Below are positions 27,033 to 35,884 of a stretch of DNA of 64,000 nt, one piece after another (the first letter of the stretch is position 1; each line of letters opens with the position of its first letter). Origin of the DNA: Cognatundibacterium rivi (GTDB taxonomy: Bacteria; Pseudomonadota; Gammaproteobacteria; Burkholderiales; Burkholderiaceae_D); the NCBI RefSeq assembly GCF_018139565.1, contig NZ_JAGSPK010000003.1, positions 1-64,000 of the forward strand. The letters are read 5' to 3'. Under the pieces are notes generated by a model that did no database searches, was not told where the DNA came from, and was given only the letters and a program-made list of their open reading frames with translations. A program made the position numbers and the translations under genes.

Positions 27033-27978
27033 ATAAAATCCCGCTTAAAAACAATCCGATCAGGATGACGATGCCTAGCCACAACAGAGTGCCACCAAAA
27101 ACCAATTGCCATGCACGTTGAATATCTGATGCCACCGCCAGTTTACCTTTACCTAACAGCGGACGGCTTTCATTTTCCCCATCGTAGCGGGCGTTACCAC
27201 CCAATGTCAGATGCAAGGCGCCAGCGCCCGCTGCCATGACAGGACCCGCATTCGGACTGGGCCAGCGTGGCGCCTGCTGCTGCCAGCATTGCAAAGCCAG
27301 CCGTGTGTTGCCGAGAACGGCATAAGTCAGCGCAGTCAGGCGTGCGGGCAGCCAGTTCAAGCCATCGTCAATACGTGCCGCGACGCAGCCAAAGCGTAAA
27401 AAACGGCTAGTACGATAACCCCACATAGCATCCAGCGTATTTGCCAGACGATATAAAACGGCACCAGCGCCACCCAGCACCATAAACCAGAACAAGGTAC
27501 CGAATACCGCATCACAACCGTTTTCCAACACCGATTCAACGCTGGCTTTGGCCAGATATTCTTCATCCGCATCATCGGTATCTCGGCTGACGATATACGA
27601 TGTCAGCCTTTGTGCGCTTGCGATATCGCCATCCAGCAGTGCTTGTTGTATTGGTAAATTGTGGTCGCGTAAGCTACGCAGGCCGAGACAAACATACAGC
27701 AAAATGCCATGCAAAATAGGAGCCAACCAGATCGTGTAATGATGGGCGAGCCACAATGCCAGCAGGGTCAACAACACGAACGGCAGCACGACCAACAACC
27801 AGGCAACAGCCCCAGTCCAACGGCTTGCCGATGCGCGGTTCAGGCCTTGTTCCACCCGATTTGCCAGATAACCAAAACCCACTAGCGGATGCCATTTTCT
27901 GACTTCGCCGAATGCCATATCCAGCGCGACACCGAACAGCAAACACAAAGCGGTCGTCAAACCGGTCATCATCAGCAT
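27025..27978 (-). CDS. cbiB: Adenosylcobinamide-phosphate synthase CbiB
   Basis: This 317-residue integral membrane protein (CobD in Pseudomonas naming) attaches the aminopropanol phosphate arm to adenosylcobyric acid. Family features are DMAFGEVRKWHPLVGFGYL at the first membrane segment, ARLTALTYAVLG, WPSPNAGPVMAAGAGAL and a C-terminal membrane helix. About four or five hydrophobic segments are visible. The start overlaps the end of cobU by 7 bases and is preceded by an AAAGGG ribosome site inside that gene. Confidence 0.94.
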   Translation of the reverse strand: MLMMTGLTTALCLLFGVALDMAFGEVRKWHPLVGFGYLANRVEQGLNRASASRWTGAVAWLLVVLPFVLLTLLALWLAHHYTIWLAPILHGILLYVCLGLRSLRDHNLPIQQALLDGDIASAQRLTSYIVSRDTDDADEEYLAKASVESVLENGCDAVFGTLFWFMVLGGAGAVLYRLANTLDAMWGYRTSRFLRFGCVAARIDDGLNWLPARLTALTYAVLGNTRLALQCWQQQAPRWPSPNAGPVMAAGAGALHLTLGGNARYDGENESRPLLGKGKLAVASDIQRAWQLVFGGTLLWLGIVILIGLFLSGILYA

Positions 27979-28541
27979 GCTGTGCCCTTTAAAAATAAAG
28001 GTAAGCCCGCCGCGACCCAGACGACGTTGTCACAACTGGCGGCCACGGCCTGATTCAAACGCCCGGCCTCATCCACAAACCAGCGCGAAATCGCCCCCAT
28101 CGGAACAATGCCCATACCTACCTCATTCGATACCAGAATAACGTCGCCCTCTGCCTGCTCAAGTGCGTTAAGCATGTCGCTCCTTTGTTCAGCGAATAAT
28201 GCTGGCGGTGTAATCTGACCGACCTCAGGAAATTCGGTATTGTCCGAAAATAGTAAATTCGATAACCAGACGGTCAGGCAATCAATCAGCAAGACGGTTC
28301 CGGGCTGACTGTATTTCCGTATCGCCCTACCCAGTGCTGTTGTCTGCTCGACGGTGAGCCAATCAGCCGGACGGCGGCTTTGGTGATGCGCAATCCGTTG
28401 TTGCATCTCACTGTCAGCCGCCGCTGCCGTTGCGAGGTAAATAACCTGCTTGCCGCCATTCGCGGATAGACGATGCGCCAGTTGTTCTGCATACGCACTT
28501 TTACCTGAACGGGCGCCGCCAAAAATCAAGCTGAGACTCAT
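27972..28541 (-). CDS. cobU: Adenosylcobinamide kinase/guanylyltransferase CobU
   Basis: This 189-residue bifunctional enzyme (CobP in Pseudomonas naming) phosphorylates adenosylcobinamide and then forms adenosylcobinamide-GDP. The P-loop is GGARSGKS at 8-15. The guanylylated histidine should lie in the AHHQSRRPADW stretch. DCLTVWLSNLLF and VSNEVGMGIVP are family signatures. It follows cbiA with a 1-base gap and overlaps cbiB. Its product is the substrate of CobS, whose gene is in the upstream unit at 35885. Confidence 0.95.
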   Translation of the reverse strand: MSLSLIFGGARSGKSAYAEQLAHRLSANGGKQVIYLATAAAADSEMQQRIAHHQSRRPADWLTVEQTTALGRAIRKYSQPGTVLLIDCLTVWLSNLLFSDNTEFPEVGQITPPALFAEQRSDMLNALEQAEGDVILVSNEVGMGIVPMGAISRWFVDEAGRLNQAVAASCDNVVWVAAGLPLFLKGTAC

Positions 28542-28542
28542 C

Positions 28543-29844
28543 TCAACTCCTTAAAAACAAGCGCGCGGCGGCGATCGGGTTTGAAGCAAAGTAGGCGTGG
28601 AAATACGAGGCATACAAATGCCCGCAGTGATAAATCGCTTCACCCTGATCGCTATCGGAGTAATGCGCATTTTTGATGGTGTGCGCGACTGGATGCAGCG
28701 ACGTGTCGAAGCGCGAATAATGAAAAGTATGGCCGCGTAAATCGCCGTCAGAAAAATGCCATGCCTGCGCGCCGAGCGCTGCCAGCTTTTTCTGCATGTG
28801 CACTTCGCCACTCAGTAAACCCGCCATCGTCCAATGCTGCCCTTCCTGATCGACCAATCCGTCGGTCAGCGCCATCATGCCGCCGCACTCGGCCAGTATC
28901 GGCATACCGGCAGCATGTGCGGCCCTGACCGATGCTGTCCAGCGCTGTGCAGTGCTCAGGGTGGCCGCGTGTAGTTCAGGATAACCACCGGGCAGATACA
29001 AGGCGTCGGCTTGCGCAGGAACAGGCTGATCGGCGAGCGGAGAAAAAAACAGTAATTCAGCGCCAAGCATGCGCAGCGTATCCAGATTGGCGGCATAGAT
29101 AAAAGCAAATGCGGCATCACGGGCAACCGCAATTTTTTTGCCCGCCAACAAGCGAGGAATCGCAACAGGATTAGTCTGTTCAAACTGTGTCTCAGGCAAG
29201 GCATCCCATGCCTGCATATCGAGCTCCAGCTGTTCTGCCATGGTATCGAGCATGGCATCGATTTGTCCGACTTCCTCCGGCAATACCAGCCCCAGATGTC
29301 GCTCGGGCAGCACTTCAGCCTGGCGTGGCAGACATCCGAGCAACGGAATGTCACGCATCGCGGCTGCCACCATTTTTCCATGTCCGGCAGAGGCAACCCG
29401 GTTAGCGATCACGCCTGCCAGATGAACCGGGCCGAAGTCGCGCAAGCCCAGCGCCAGTGCCCCCACGGTTTGCGCCATTGCAGCAACGTCCAGCACCGCA
29501 AGTACCGGCACACCGAAAGCACGTGCCAGATCAGCGGAAGATGGTCGGCCATCATACAAACCCATCACGCCCTCAATCAAAATCACATCAGCTTCCAGCG
29601 CCGCCTGCGTCAGCATCGCCTGCGATGCCGATTGGCCGACCATCCACAAATCAAGTGAATAAACCGGGGCACCACTGGCACGCTCCAGTATCATCGGATC
29701 AATAAAATCCGGCCCGGTTTTAAAAACTCTGACGACCTTGCCCTGCCCCCGCAATTTGCGGGCAAGCGCTGCCGTTGTTGTTGTTTTTCCTTGTCCGGAC
29801 GCAATCGCCGATACCAAAACCACTTTCGCCTGCGCTATCACCAT
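28543..29844 (-). CDS. cbiA: Cobyrinic acid a,c-diamide synthase CbiA
   Basis: This 433-residue glutamine amidotransferase (CobB in Pseudomonas naming) amidates the a and c side chains of the corrin ring. The N-terminal half carries a P-loop (AIASGQGKTTTTAAL) and the IEGVMGLYDGR motif. The C-terminal glutaminase domain has the nucleophile in ILAECGGMMAL and the motif GHTFHYSRFD. It overlaps the end of cobO by 7 bases. Its presence means the cell handles cobyrinic acid, not only cobinamide, so ring synthesis elsewhere or uptake of early corrinoids is implied. Confidence 0.95.
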   Translation of the reverse strand: MVIAQAKVVLVSAIASGQGKTTTTAALARKLRGQGKVVRVFKTGPDFIDPMILERASGAPVYSLDLWMVGQSASQAMLTQAALEADVILIEGVMGLYDGRPSSADLARAFGVPVLAVLDVAAMAQTVGALALGLRDFGPVHLAGVIANRVASAGHGKMVAAAMRDIPLLGCLPRQAEVLPERHLGLVLPEEVGQIDAMLDTMAEQLELDMQAWDALPETQFEQTNPVAIPRLLAGKKIAVARDAAFAFIYAANLDTLRMLGAELLFFSPLADQPVPAQADALYLPGGYPELHAATLSTAQRWTASVRAAHAAGMPILAECGGMMALTDGLVDQEGQHWTMAGLLSGEVHMQKKLAALGAQAWHFSDGDLRGHTFHYSRFDTSLHPVAHTIKNAHYSDSDQGEAIYHCGHLYASYFHAYFASNPIAAARLFLRS

Positions 29845-30482
29845 TCGACTCCTGCTTGCGCGACGATGCCATCTTTAAACGCATGTTTCACGACACTCAT
29901 TTCGGTCACGGTATCTGCAATCGCTATCAGTTCCGGTAATGCACCGCGACCGGTAACAACCACGTGCTGCATTTCAGGACGTGCATCCAGATCGGCAATC
30001 ACGGTATCAAGATCCAGATAATGATATTTCAACGCAATATTGAGTTCATCAAACACCACCAGACCGATGTTTGGATCACGCAGAAACTTCTTTGCCTGCG
30101 CCCATGCCGCTGTCGCTTTTTCAATATCGCGATCACGATTCTGCGTTTCCCAGGTATAGCCTTCGCCCATCGCATAGAACTCAACTTCATCAGGAAAACG
30201 ACGTAAGAAAATTTCTTCTCCGGTCGACATTGCGCCTTTAATGAATTGCACAACGCCGACCTTCATACCATGTCCTAATGCGCGCATCACCATCCCAAAT
30301 GCGCTGGAACTCTTACCCTTGCCATTGCCGGTATGAATCAGCAATACACCTGTCGTGCGCTGAGCCTGCTGAATTTTCTCATCCATCAGCGCCTTCTTGC
30401 GCTCCATGCGGCGCTGATGACGGGTGTTGATATTGTCGCTATCGATGGCTGATGCAATCGTGGTAGTGGGAGTCTCGCTCAT
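29838..30482 (-). CDS. cobO: Cob(I)yrinic acid a,c-diamide adenosyltransferase CobO/BtuR
   Basis: This 214-residue CobA-type ATP:corrinoid adenosyltransferase has the P-loop GNGKGKSS at about residue 53 and the family motifs GHGMKVGVVQFIKG, GEGYTWETQNRDRD and VVFDELNIALKYHYLD. It adds the upper 5'-deoxyadenosyl ligand in the cytosol. The first 40 residues, rich in Thr, Ile and Arg, are typical of the family's flexible N-terminus. It starts 6 bases after btuD and overlaps cbiA. Confidence 0.96.
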   Translation of the reverse strand: MSETPTTTIASAIDSDNINTRHQRRMERKKALMDEKIQQAQRTTGVLLIHTGNGKGKSSSAFGMVMRALGHGMKVGVVQFIKGAMSTGEEIFLRRFPDEVEFYAMGEGYTWETQNRDRDIEKATAAWAQAKKFLRDPNIGLVVFDELNIALKYHYLDLDTVIADLDARPEMQHVVVTGRGALPELIAIADTVTEMSVVKHAFKDGIVAQAGVEW

Positions 30483-30488
30483 ATTTAT

Positions 30489-31250
30489 TTAATTTTTCGG
30501 GATAAAAAGTATCTGACCATGATGCTCAAAGCGCTCAATCGGATAACCGAGACAAGCGCCGAGTTGTGCGGCAGTCAGCATGTCGGCCGCACTGCCAGCC
30601 AACCATTGGCCATCGCCCATCAACAGCAAAGCATGACTGGCAATGCGTTGGGCCAGATTCAGATCATGACTGACCATGACGACGGACTTATTTTTTTCGC
30701 GGCAACAACGCGACAGCAATTGCATGACACTGACCTGATGCGCAAGATCTAGCGCGTTTGCAGGCTCATCCAGTAACATCAGTTGCGCGTCCTGCGCCAG
30801 CAAAGCAGCAATCGCGACGCGCTGACGCTCGCCACCAGACAAGCTACGGACATCACGTTGCGCAAGATCGGCAACGTCCAGTTCACGCATCGTATCTAAA
30901 GCAATCTGCATGTCATCACCAGATTCCCAGTAATGGGCATCATGGTAAGGATGACGTGCGCTCAATACCGTTTCGATCGCTGAATAACCGAATGCATCAG
31001 TGCGGGATTGCGATAAAAAAGCCCGTTCACGCGCAAGCTCTGCCAGTGGCCAGGCCGACAGCGATTTGCCATCTAAAAAAATGTCACCGGATTCCACCGG
31101 ACGCAAGCCCGCCAGTGTGCGTAACAAAGTACTTTTACCGGCACCGTTGCGGCCAATAATGCACCAGCATTCGCCTGCATTCACTTGCCAATTCAAGTCC
31201 TGTACCAGCAGACGTTTACCTGCCGTTAAATTCAGATGATGGATTTTCAT
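30489..31250 (-). CDS. btuD: Cobalamin ABC transporter ATP-binding protein BtuD
   Basis: This 253-residue ATPase has Walker A GRNGAGKST, the Q-loop near FLSQSRTD, the signature LSGGERQRVAIA, Walker B LMLLDEPANALD and the switch His in VSHDLN. It sits 19 bases after btuC, so it powers the BtuCDF importer. The closest relatives include iron-siderophore and haem ATPases, but the context fixes the substrate as a corrinoid. Confidence 0.93.
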   Translation of the reverse strand: MKIHHLNLTAGKRLLVQDLNWQVNAGECWCIIGRNGAGKSTLLRTLAGLRPVESGDIFLDGKSLSAWPLAELARERAFLSQSRTDAFGYSAIETVLSARHPYHDAHYWESGDDMQIALDTMRELDVADLAQRDVRSLSGGERQRVAIAALLAQDAQLMLLDEPANALDLAHQVSVMQLLSRCCREKNKSVVMVSHDLNLAQRIASHALLLMGDGQWLAGSAADMLTAAQLGACLGYPIERFEHHGQILFIPKN

Positions 31251-31269
31251 CGTTATCGTCCCATTCTCG

Positions 31270-32340
31270 TTAGCGGCGGCGCAACTGATGCAACTGCAAC
31301 AAAAACACCGGTACGCCGATGACGGCGGTAATCACTCCCACCGGCAACTGCTGCGGTGCGACCACAGTACGTGCAATCGTATCGGCTAAAACCAGAAAGC
31401 TGCCACCTGTCAGCGTTGCAGCTGGAATCAATAAACGGTGGTCCGGCCCCAGCGCAAAGCGACACGCATGCGGCATAATCAGGCCGACAAAGCCTATGCT
31501 GCCGGCAGTGCTGACCGCGCTAGCGGTCAGTAAGGCAGAACATAAAAATAAGAGCTGGCGCAAACGTCCGATATTCACGCCCAGCGTACTGGCGACATCG
31601 GCATGCATCGCTGCAATATTGATTGCACGCGCATTGCGCATCGCAAACACAAATACGCCAGCACCGACCAGCCACGGTAAATAGCGCGACTGCGCCCCGG
31701 ACAAATCGCCTATCATCCAGAACACCATACCTCGTAATCGACTATCGGGTGCCACCGACAGCATCAAGGTAATCAATGCGCCGCAACCGGATGCGACAAT
31801 CACACCGGTCAGCAACAACACGGGTGCGCTGCCATCGCTGCTGCCACTGCCGCGTAAATCGCGATAAGCAAGACCAAACAAGAGCAAAGCAACTGCGAGC
31901 GCCCCGCCGAACGCCGCCAGATCAACCATCCAGAACGCGCCATACAATAAGATGGTCGCCAGAGCGCCGACCGATGCGCCACCGGAAATGCCGAGTACAT
32001 AAGGGTCTGCGAGGGGATTGCGCAATAAGGCCTGCATCATGACGCCAGACAAGGCAAGCGTGGCACCGGTAATGAATCCTGTGAATGCGCGCGAAAGGCG
32101 CAATTCGAGCAAACTTGCGGCAAGTGAAGTCGCTGGACCACGTGTTAATTCCAACGCGGCATCGCCCAGTTCAGAAAGACTCAGCGCGACAGAACCAGTC
32201 AGTCCGGCAAATACAATACTGGTAAAGGTAAATAACAACAAAAAACCAAAGATCAGGCTGGCATGCCGCTTCGCTCTGTTCGCAGGCGCTACGCTATCCT
32301 GTGCCAGCGGCGAGCTAAATAAAAAAAACTTGTTGCGCAT
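31270..32340 (-). CDS. btuC: Cobalamin ABC transporter permease BtuC
   Basis: This 356-residue FecCD/BtuC-type permease has about ten membrane helices. Family motifs include LRLSRAFTGFITGATLALSG, MQALLRNPLADPYVLGISGGASVGA and, near the end, GSIGFVGLIMPHACRFALGPDHR. It forms the channel for corrinoids delivered by BtuF. The ATG at 32340 is preferred over an in-frame TTG at 32355. It lies after a repeat and the btuB terminator, so it probably needs its own promoter or read-through from btuB. Confidence 0.93.
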   Translation of the reverse strand: MRNKFFLFSSPLAQDSVAPANRAKRHASLIFGFLLLFTFTSIVFAGLTGSVALSLSELGDAALELTRGPATSLAASLLELRLSRAFTGFITGATLALSGVMMQALLRNPLADPYVLGISGGASVGALATILLYGAFWMVDLAAFGGALAVALLLFGLAYRDLRGSGSSDGSAPVLLLTGVIVASGCGALITLMLSVAPDSRLRGMVFWMIGDLSGAQSRYLPWLVGAGVFVFAMRNARAINIAAMHADVASTLGVNIGRLRQLLFLCSALLTASAVSTAGSIGFVGLIMPHACRFALGPDHRLLIPAATLTGGSFLVLADTIARTVVAPQQLPVGVITAVIGVPVFLLQLHQLRRR

Positions 32341-32367
32341 GTACAGCCCGATCAATTTAAATTAGGA

Positions 32368-32460
32368 CTGACGCAAAATTGTCCCAGCAAGGCATGGCGA
32401 CGAAGACAGTACGAATAGTACGACTAGGCGCCATAACACCGCTGGGGCGGTTTTGCGTAA
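32368..32460. repeat. ACGCAAAA-ended inverted repeat element, copy 1
   Basis: The ends ACGCAAAATTGTCCCAGC and GCTGGGGCGGTTTTGCGT pair at 15 of 18 positions, spanning 93 bases. Inside, ATGGCG and CGCCAT form a second inverted pair. The end sequence and layout recur at 52831..52900. It lies between btuB and btuC and encodes nothing. Confidence 0.75.
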
Positions 32461-32466
32461 GTTCTA

Positions 32467-32501
32467 TAAATAAAATCTGTGCCCGCATTCGGACACAGAT
32501 T
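32467..32501 (-). terminator. Terminator after btuB
   Basis: On the minus strand AATCTGTGTCCG pairs with CGGGCACAGATT (one mismatch) around a 4-base loop, followed by TTTTATTT. It begins about 50 bases after the btuB stop codon. Confidence 0.8.
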
Positions 32502-32551
32502 CTTCTTCATGTTGAATACCGCTTTAATGCATGATTCAATTTTTGCTTTGA

Positions 32552-34387
32552 TTATTTAAAGCCGTAATTCAATCCAACAAAGATGTTTGATCCCGCTGTT
32601 GCGTAGTTTTTGGCGAGCTCATAGTCTTTGTTCAGCGCATTATTCCAGCGACCGATCAGCGACAGATTTTTCATGACTTCATACGTGCCGTAGATATTCA
32701 GCAAGCCATATCCCGCCAGCGTTTTTTTGTTTGCGACATCATCGAAACGGTTACCGGAAAATACGGTTTCAACACCGATTTTGGCTTTCGCAATTGTGTA
32801 CTCTGCCGCCAGTGAACCATGCTTTTTGGAGCGACGGGCAAGACGCAAGCCGGTGGTATCGTCTTTCGGATCCTGAATATCGACAGAGCCACGCAGACTC
32901 CAGTCACCCAGACGAGTGTTTGCGCCGACAGTCAGACCGGACATCGTGGCTTTGTTCACGTTGTACGCACAACCGTAAGGATGACCCTTTACATCCACAG
33001 GACAAGTATTCGTGCTGACGAGCAAATCAGTTGCCTTGTTTTGATAATAAACGGCACTCAGCTGCGTATCGCCGAACTCATAATAAATACCTGCTTCGGC
33101 ATTTTTTGCCTGCTCTGGCTTATTTGAGGCAACGCCATAACCCGGGTAATACAACTCGTTAAACGTCGGTGCGCGGAAGCTGCTGCCATAACTGGCATTC
33201 ACACGCCACGAGTCATTCAGCTTATAACCGTATGCGACACTGCCCGTGGTGTGCGAACCGTAAACCGAACTACGGTCATAACGCACGCTTGCACTTGCCA
33301 GATGGGCCTGATGTTTCAGGACATAGGATGCCGCCAGAGAATCAGTTTTGCGATCACCGTTGAGTCCGGCAGTCGTGGTGTCCACCGTTTCTTCACGGCG
33401 TTCAGCCAATAATTGCAGTACGTCTTTACCTATACGGATATCGTTCTGGAACGTAATCAGATTCTGTACCGTATCGATCTGGCTCGGATCATAAGAACCT
33501 GCAGTAAAGGTTTTGTCGGTTGATTGTGCAAACTGCAAAGAGGTGGTCCAGATATCGTTAATACGAGCCTTACCAAAAGCAGAGATGGTTTCTAAGTTCT
33601 GGACGCTGTAATCATTCTTAGCGCCTGAATCAAACTGGGCATTCAAACGACTTTGTAAAAACTTGGTGCCGAACTGCAGATCTTTGCTGACTTCGTAGTC
33701 GGCACGCAGACTGACGCTATCAAGTTTGTAGCCGTCTTTATCGGGGTTACCTGTCTTGGTTGCAGAAAATCCTTCATCTTCGTCATGCGCGACATTCAGC
33801 GCCAGACTCAGATTACTGCTGACCGATCCGGAAACTCCGGCCTGTACTTTACGCGCACCGTAACTGCCGGCACCAACCGACGCCGTTGTATTTAACGCAC
33901 CCGGTGTTTTTTTAGTAAAGATATGGATCACGCCACTCATGGCATCTGCGCCATACAAGCTGGACAAGGGGCCATAAACGATTTCGATATGGTCGATCTG
34001 ACTCAATGGAATTGTCGCCCAGGTTGCGCCGCCGGTAGTTGAAGAACCGACACGGACACCATCGATCAACACCAGATTTTGCGTGTTGTTACCGCCACGC
34101 ATAAATACAGAAGAATTATTGCCAGGACCGCCATTGCGACTGATTTCTATGCCGCGTTGTTGTTGCAGCAGATCGACGACGGATGCCGCGCCAGATTGTT
34201 GAATTTGCTCAGCAGTGATCACAACATTGTCGGCGAGAACATCAATCGCGGCCTGTGGCTGACGACCAGCGGTAATAATCACGCTGGATGCGGTCGAAAC
34301 AGAAATCGATTGCGCGAACGCAGAAGATGCAGGAAATGCGGCAGCCACGGCGAGACCGAGGGCAAGAGGTTTGAATACAGAGTTCAT
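32552..34387 (-). CDS. btuB: TonB-dependent vitamin B12 receptor BtuB
   Basis: This 611-residue outer-membrane receptor begins with a signal peptide (cleavage near AFAQ). A TonB-box-like VIITAG precedes the plug domain, with the motifs VVDLLQQQRGIEISRNGGPG, NLVLIDGVRV and IEIVYGPLSSLYGADAMSG. The 22-strand barrel follows and ends in the typical aromatic FVGLNYGFK. It imports cobalamin across the outer membrane with TonB energy. A B12 riboswitch sits in its leader, which is the strongest evidence for the substrate. It is followed by its own terminator. Confidence 0.95.
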   Translation of the reverse strand: MNSVFKPLALGLAVAAAFPASSAFAQSISVSTASSVIITAGRQPQAAIDVLADNVVITAEQIQQSGAASVVDLLQQQRGIEISRNGGPGNNSSVFMRGGNNTQNLVLIDGVRVGSSTTGGATWATIPLSQIDHIEIVYGPLSSLYGADAMSGVIHIFTKKTPGALNTTASVGAGSYGARKVQAGVSGSVSSNLSLALNVAHDEDEGFSATKTGNPDKDGYKLDSVSLRADYEVSKDLQFGTKFLQSRLNAQFDSGAKNDYSVQNLETISAFGKARINDIWTTSLQFAQSTDKTFTAGSYDPSQIDTVQNLITFQNDIRIGKDVLQLLAERREETVDTTTAGLNGDRKTDSLAASYVLKHQAHLASASVRYDRSSVYGSHTTGSVAYGYKLNDSWRVNASYGSSFRAPTFNELYYPGYGVASNKPEQAKNAEAGIYYEFGDTQLSAVYYQNKATDLLVSTNTCPVDVKGHPYGCAYNVNKATMSGLTVGANTRLGDWSLRGSVDIQDPKDDTTGLRLARRSKKHGSLAAEYTIAKAKIGVETVFSGNRFDDVANKKTLAGYGLLNIYGTYEVMKNLSLIGRWNNALNKDYELAKNYATAGSNIFVGLNYGFK

Positions 34388-34408
34388 GATGTAGAAAATA
34401 AGCGAGGC

Positions 34409-34436
34409 ATACAGCCAACGTCCCCGTAGGCTGTAT
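34409..34436 (-). promoter_or_regulatory. Hairpin in the btuB leader, possible expression platform
   Basis: The arms ATACAGCC and GGCTGTAT pair around a 12-base loop, ending 21 bases before the btuB ATG. It lies between the riboswitch aptamer and the start codon. No T-tract follows, so control at translation is more likely than termination. Confidence 0.55.
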
Positions 34437-34511
34437 TCAACAAAGCGAACGTCAAAGATTTCTACACAGCGTATGCCATTGCAGAAAATGCCTGCCGTAT
34501 CACTTCACTTA

Positions 34512-34785
34512 TTCTGGCCGGTATCCGGGCTGACAAATATCACCATCTGACCTTCCCATGCATCAACGCACAGTGGTATTGGAAAATGGCTGGCTGCATC
34601 CATCGTATTTATCGTAACAAGGTCGTGACAATTAACAGAAAGAAACAGCAACTTGTACACCGTTGCGGGGGCAGCACACTCTTGCTTTTCATCGTGAAAT
34701 CCAGAGATCTGTCTTTTGACGCGCCGATTGCGCGCACAGACTTCTGGAGATTTACGGAATTACATCGTGTTTCCCGTTTAACTGC
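34512..34785 (-). ncRNA. Cobalamin (B12) riboswitch upstream of btuB
   Basis: Read on the minus strand the conserved elements appear in the right order. They are GGGAAACACGATG with AATTCCG (34755-34780), GCTGCCCCCGCAAC, then CCACTG (34571-34576), GGGAAGGT, and the B12 box GTCAGCCCGGATACCGGCCAG (34514-34534, split here for reading as GTCAGCCCGGA + TACCGGCCAG). Adenosylcobalamin binding should lower btuB expression. The length, about 270 bases, includes an extra hairpin between the first two elements. Confidence 0.93.
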
Positions 34786-34821
34786 AGACATGAACATGTC
34801 CGCGAGCACCAAAACCCCGCC

Positions 34822-34850
34822 ATTCTATCGGCAGATGACAAGTCGGGCAA
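34822..34850 (-). promoter_or_regulatory. Candidate sigma-70 promoter of the riboswitch-btuB transcript
   Basis: On the minus strand TTGCCC and TAGAAT are separated by 17 bases. The predicted start near 34815 places the whole riboswitch in the leader. Confidence 0.6.
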
Positions 34851-34895
34851 GGATGGGGATGAAAACAACATTACTGCAAATGCAAGATACGCTTA

Positions 34896-35243
34896 TCAGG
34901 AAGCGAACTTATTCGCTCTGGAAATCCAGGCATTGACCAGCTCTGAATGTAAATCGGACATATTTGTCAGATGCATACCAGCATGATAGTGATCGCCACT
35001 CAGAATGATATGCCGGACAGATCCTTTGCATGCAACACGGAAAATGTCATCGCTATTTGCGATACCGGGAATTTCTATCATCATCGGATAGCTTTGCGTG
35101 AGTTGCAAACTTTCAGGGCACTGCACTAACACGCCCTCACCGGAAATATTCACGGCCCGGCACAACAACAAATGGCCATCCGGCATTCTGATGCCGCAAC
35201 GCCAGCTCACATTGATACGCGGGGCTCGTCTGAGTTCTATCAT
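34896..35243 (-). CDS. PilZ domain protein
   Basis: This 115-residue single-domain protein carries both c-di-GMP contact motifs of PilZ domains: RRAPR near the N-terminus (RxxxR) and NISGEG (D/NxSxxG) about 25 residues later. A beta-barrel-like remainder with MHLTNMS closes it. It should bind cyclic di-GMP in the cytosol and pass the signal to an unknown partner. It is the last gene of the dgkA-cobT-cobS-cobC run, separated from cobC by about 75 bases. The link to cobalamin is positional only. The ATG at 35243 is preferred over one 14 codons upstream. Confidence 0.83.
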   Translation of the reverse strand: MIELRRAPRINVSWRCGIRMPDGHLLLCRAVNISGEGVLVQCPESLQLTQSYPMMIEIPGIANSDDIFRVACKGSVRHIILSGDHYHAGMHLTNMSDLHSELVNAWISRANKFAS

Positions 35244-35317
35244 GAGAATAATGTCACCGGTTAGCGCGCCAAAGGTTTTCCGCACTGGGCTCAGAACGAA
35301 AAACTAACCTTCATATC

Positions 35318-35863
35318 CTACATGACAATATTAATATCAATACAACAACCATAAGAAAATTCATTCTTACTCTGCGCCGCCCGTTGCGCGATACCGACAC
35401 TTCCAAGACCATTTTCCCAGGCGGAGATCATTTTAATGACGCCAGCATGGCAAACAATCACCGCTTCCGGTTCTGCTGTCGCATGTAAATCATGCAGAAA
35501 TGCACTCACTCTGCCTGCCATCTGCACAAGGTTTTCCTGTTGTCCCGGATGATAATGAACGACATCAGCAGCCCAGGCATCAATTTCTGTACGGGGAATC
35601 TGTTCCCACGCCTGCATTTCCCAATGGCCAAAATTCAGCTCCATGATACGAGTATCCATACGCGGCGTGGAACTCAACAAATTGGCCAACTGTGTGCAAC
35701 GCTGCAAAGGACTGGAATACACAGGGATATGGGCTGGCCAGCATGATTTCAAACTGGCAGCCAGAGAACTGCAATCAGATAAAGCAACGGCAAGGTCTGA
35801 CTGACCATAGCAAATACCGGGCGCGATGACGGGTTTGGTATGACGTATCAAATGCAAGAGCAT
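35318..35863 (-). CDS. cobC: Alpha-ribazole phosphatase CobC
   Basis: This 181-residue histidine phosphatase has the catalytic LIRHTKP near the N-terminus, the arginine stretch SSPLQRCTQLA, the acid MELNFGHWE and the late His in VIVCHAGVIK. In cobalamin synthesis it removes the 5'-phosphate from alpha-ribazole phosphate or adenosylcobalamin 5'-phosphate. Placement 21 bases after cobS supports this over a general phosphoglycerate mutase role. An in-frame GTG at 35878 is an alternative start. Confidence 0.87.
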   Translation of the reverse strand: MLLHLIRHTKPVIAPGICYGQSDLAVALSDCSSLAASLKSCWPAHIPVYSSPLQRCTQLANLLSSTPRMDTRIMELNFGHWEMQAWEQIPRTEIDAWAADVVHYHPGQQENLVQMAGRVSAFLHDLHATAEPEAVIVCHAGVIKMISAWENGLGSVGIAQRAAQSKNEFSYGCCIDINIVM

Positions 35864-35884
35864 CGCGTCTGTATCCACACAAGG

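Noticed and set aside
34586..34936. Plus-strand open frame of 116 codons
   Set aside because: It covers the B12 riboswitch and promoter on the other strand; the RNA motifs are the better explanation.
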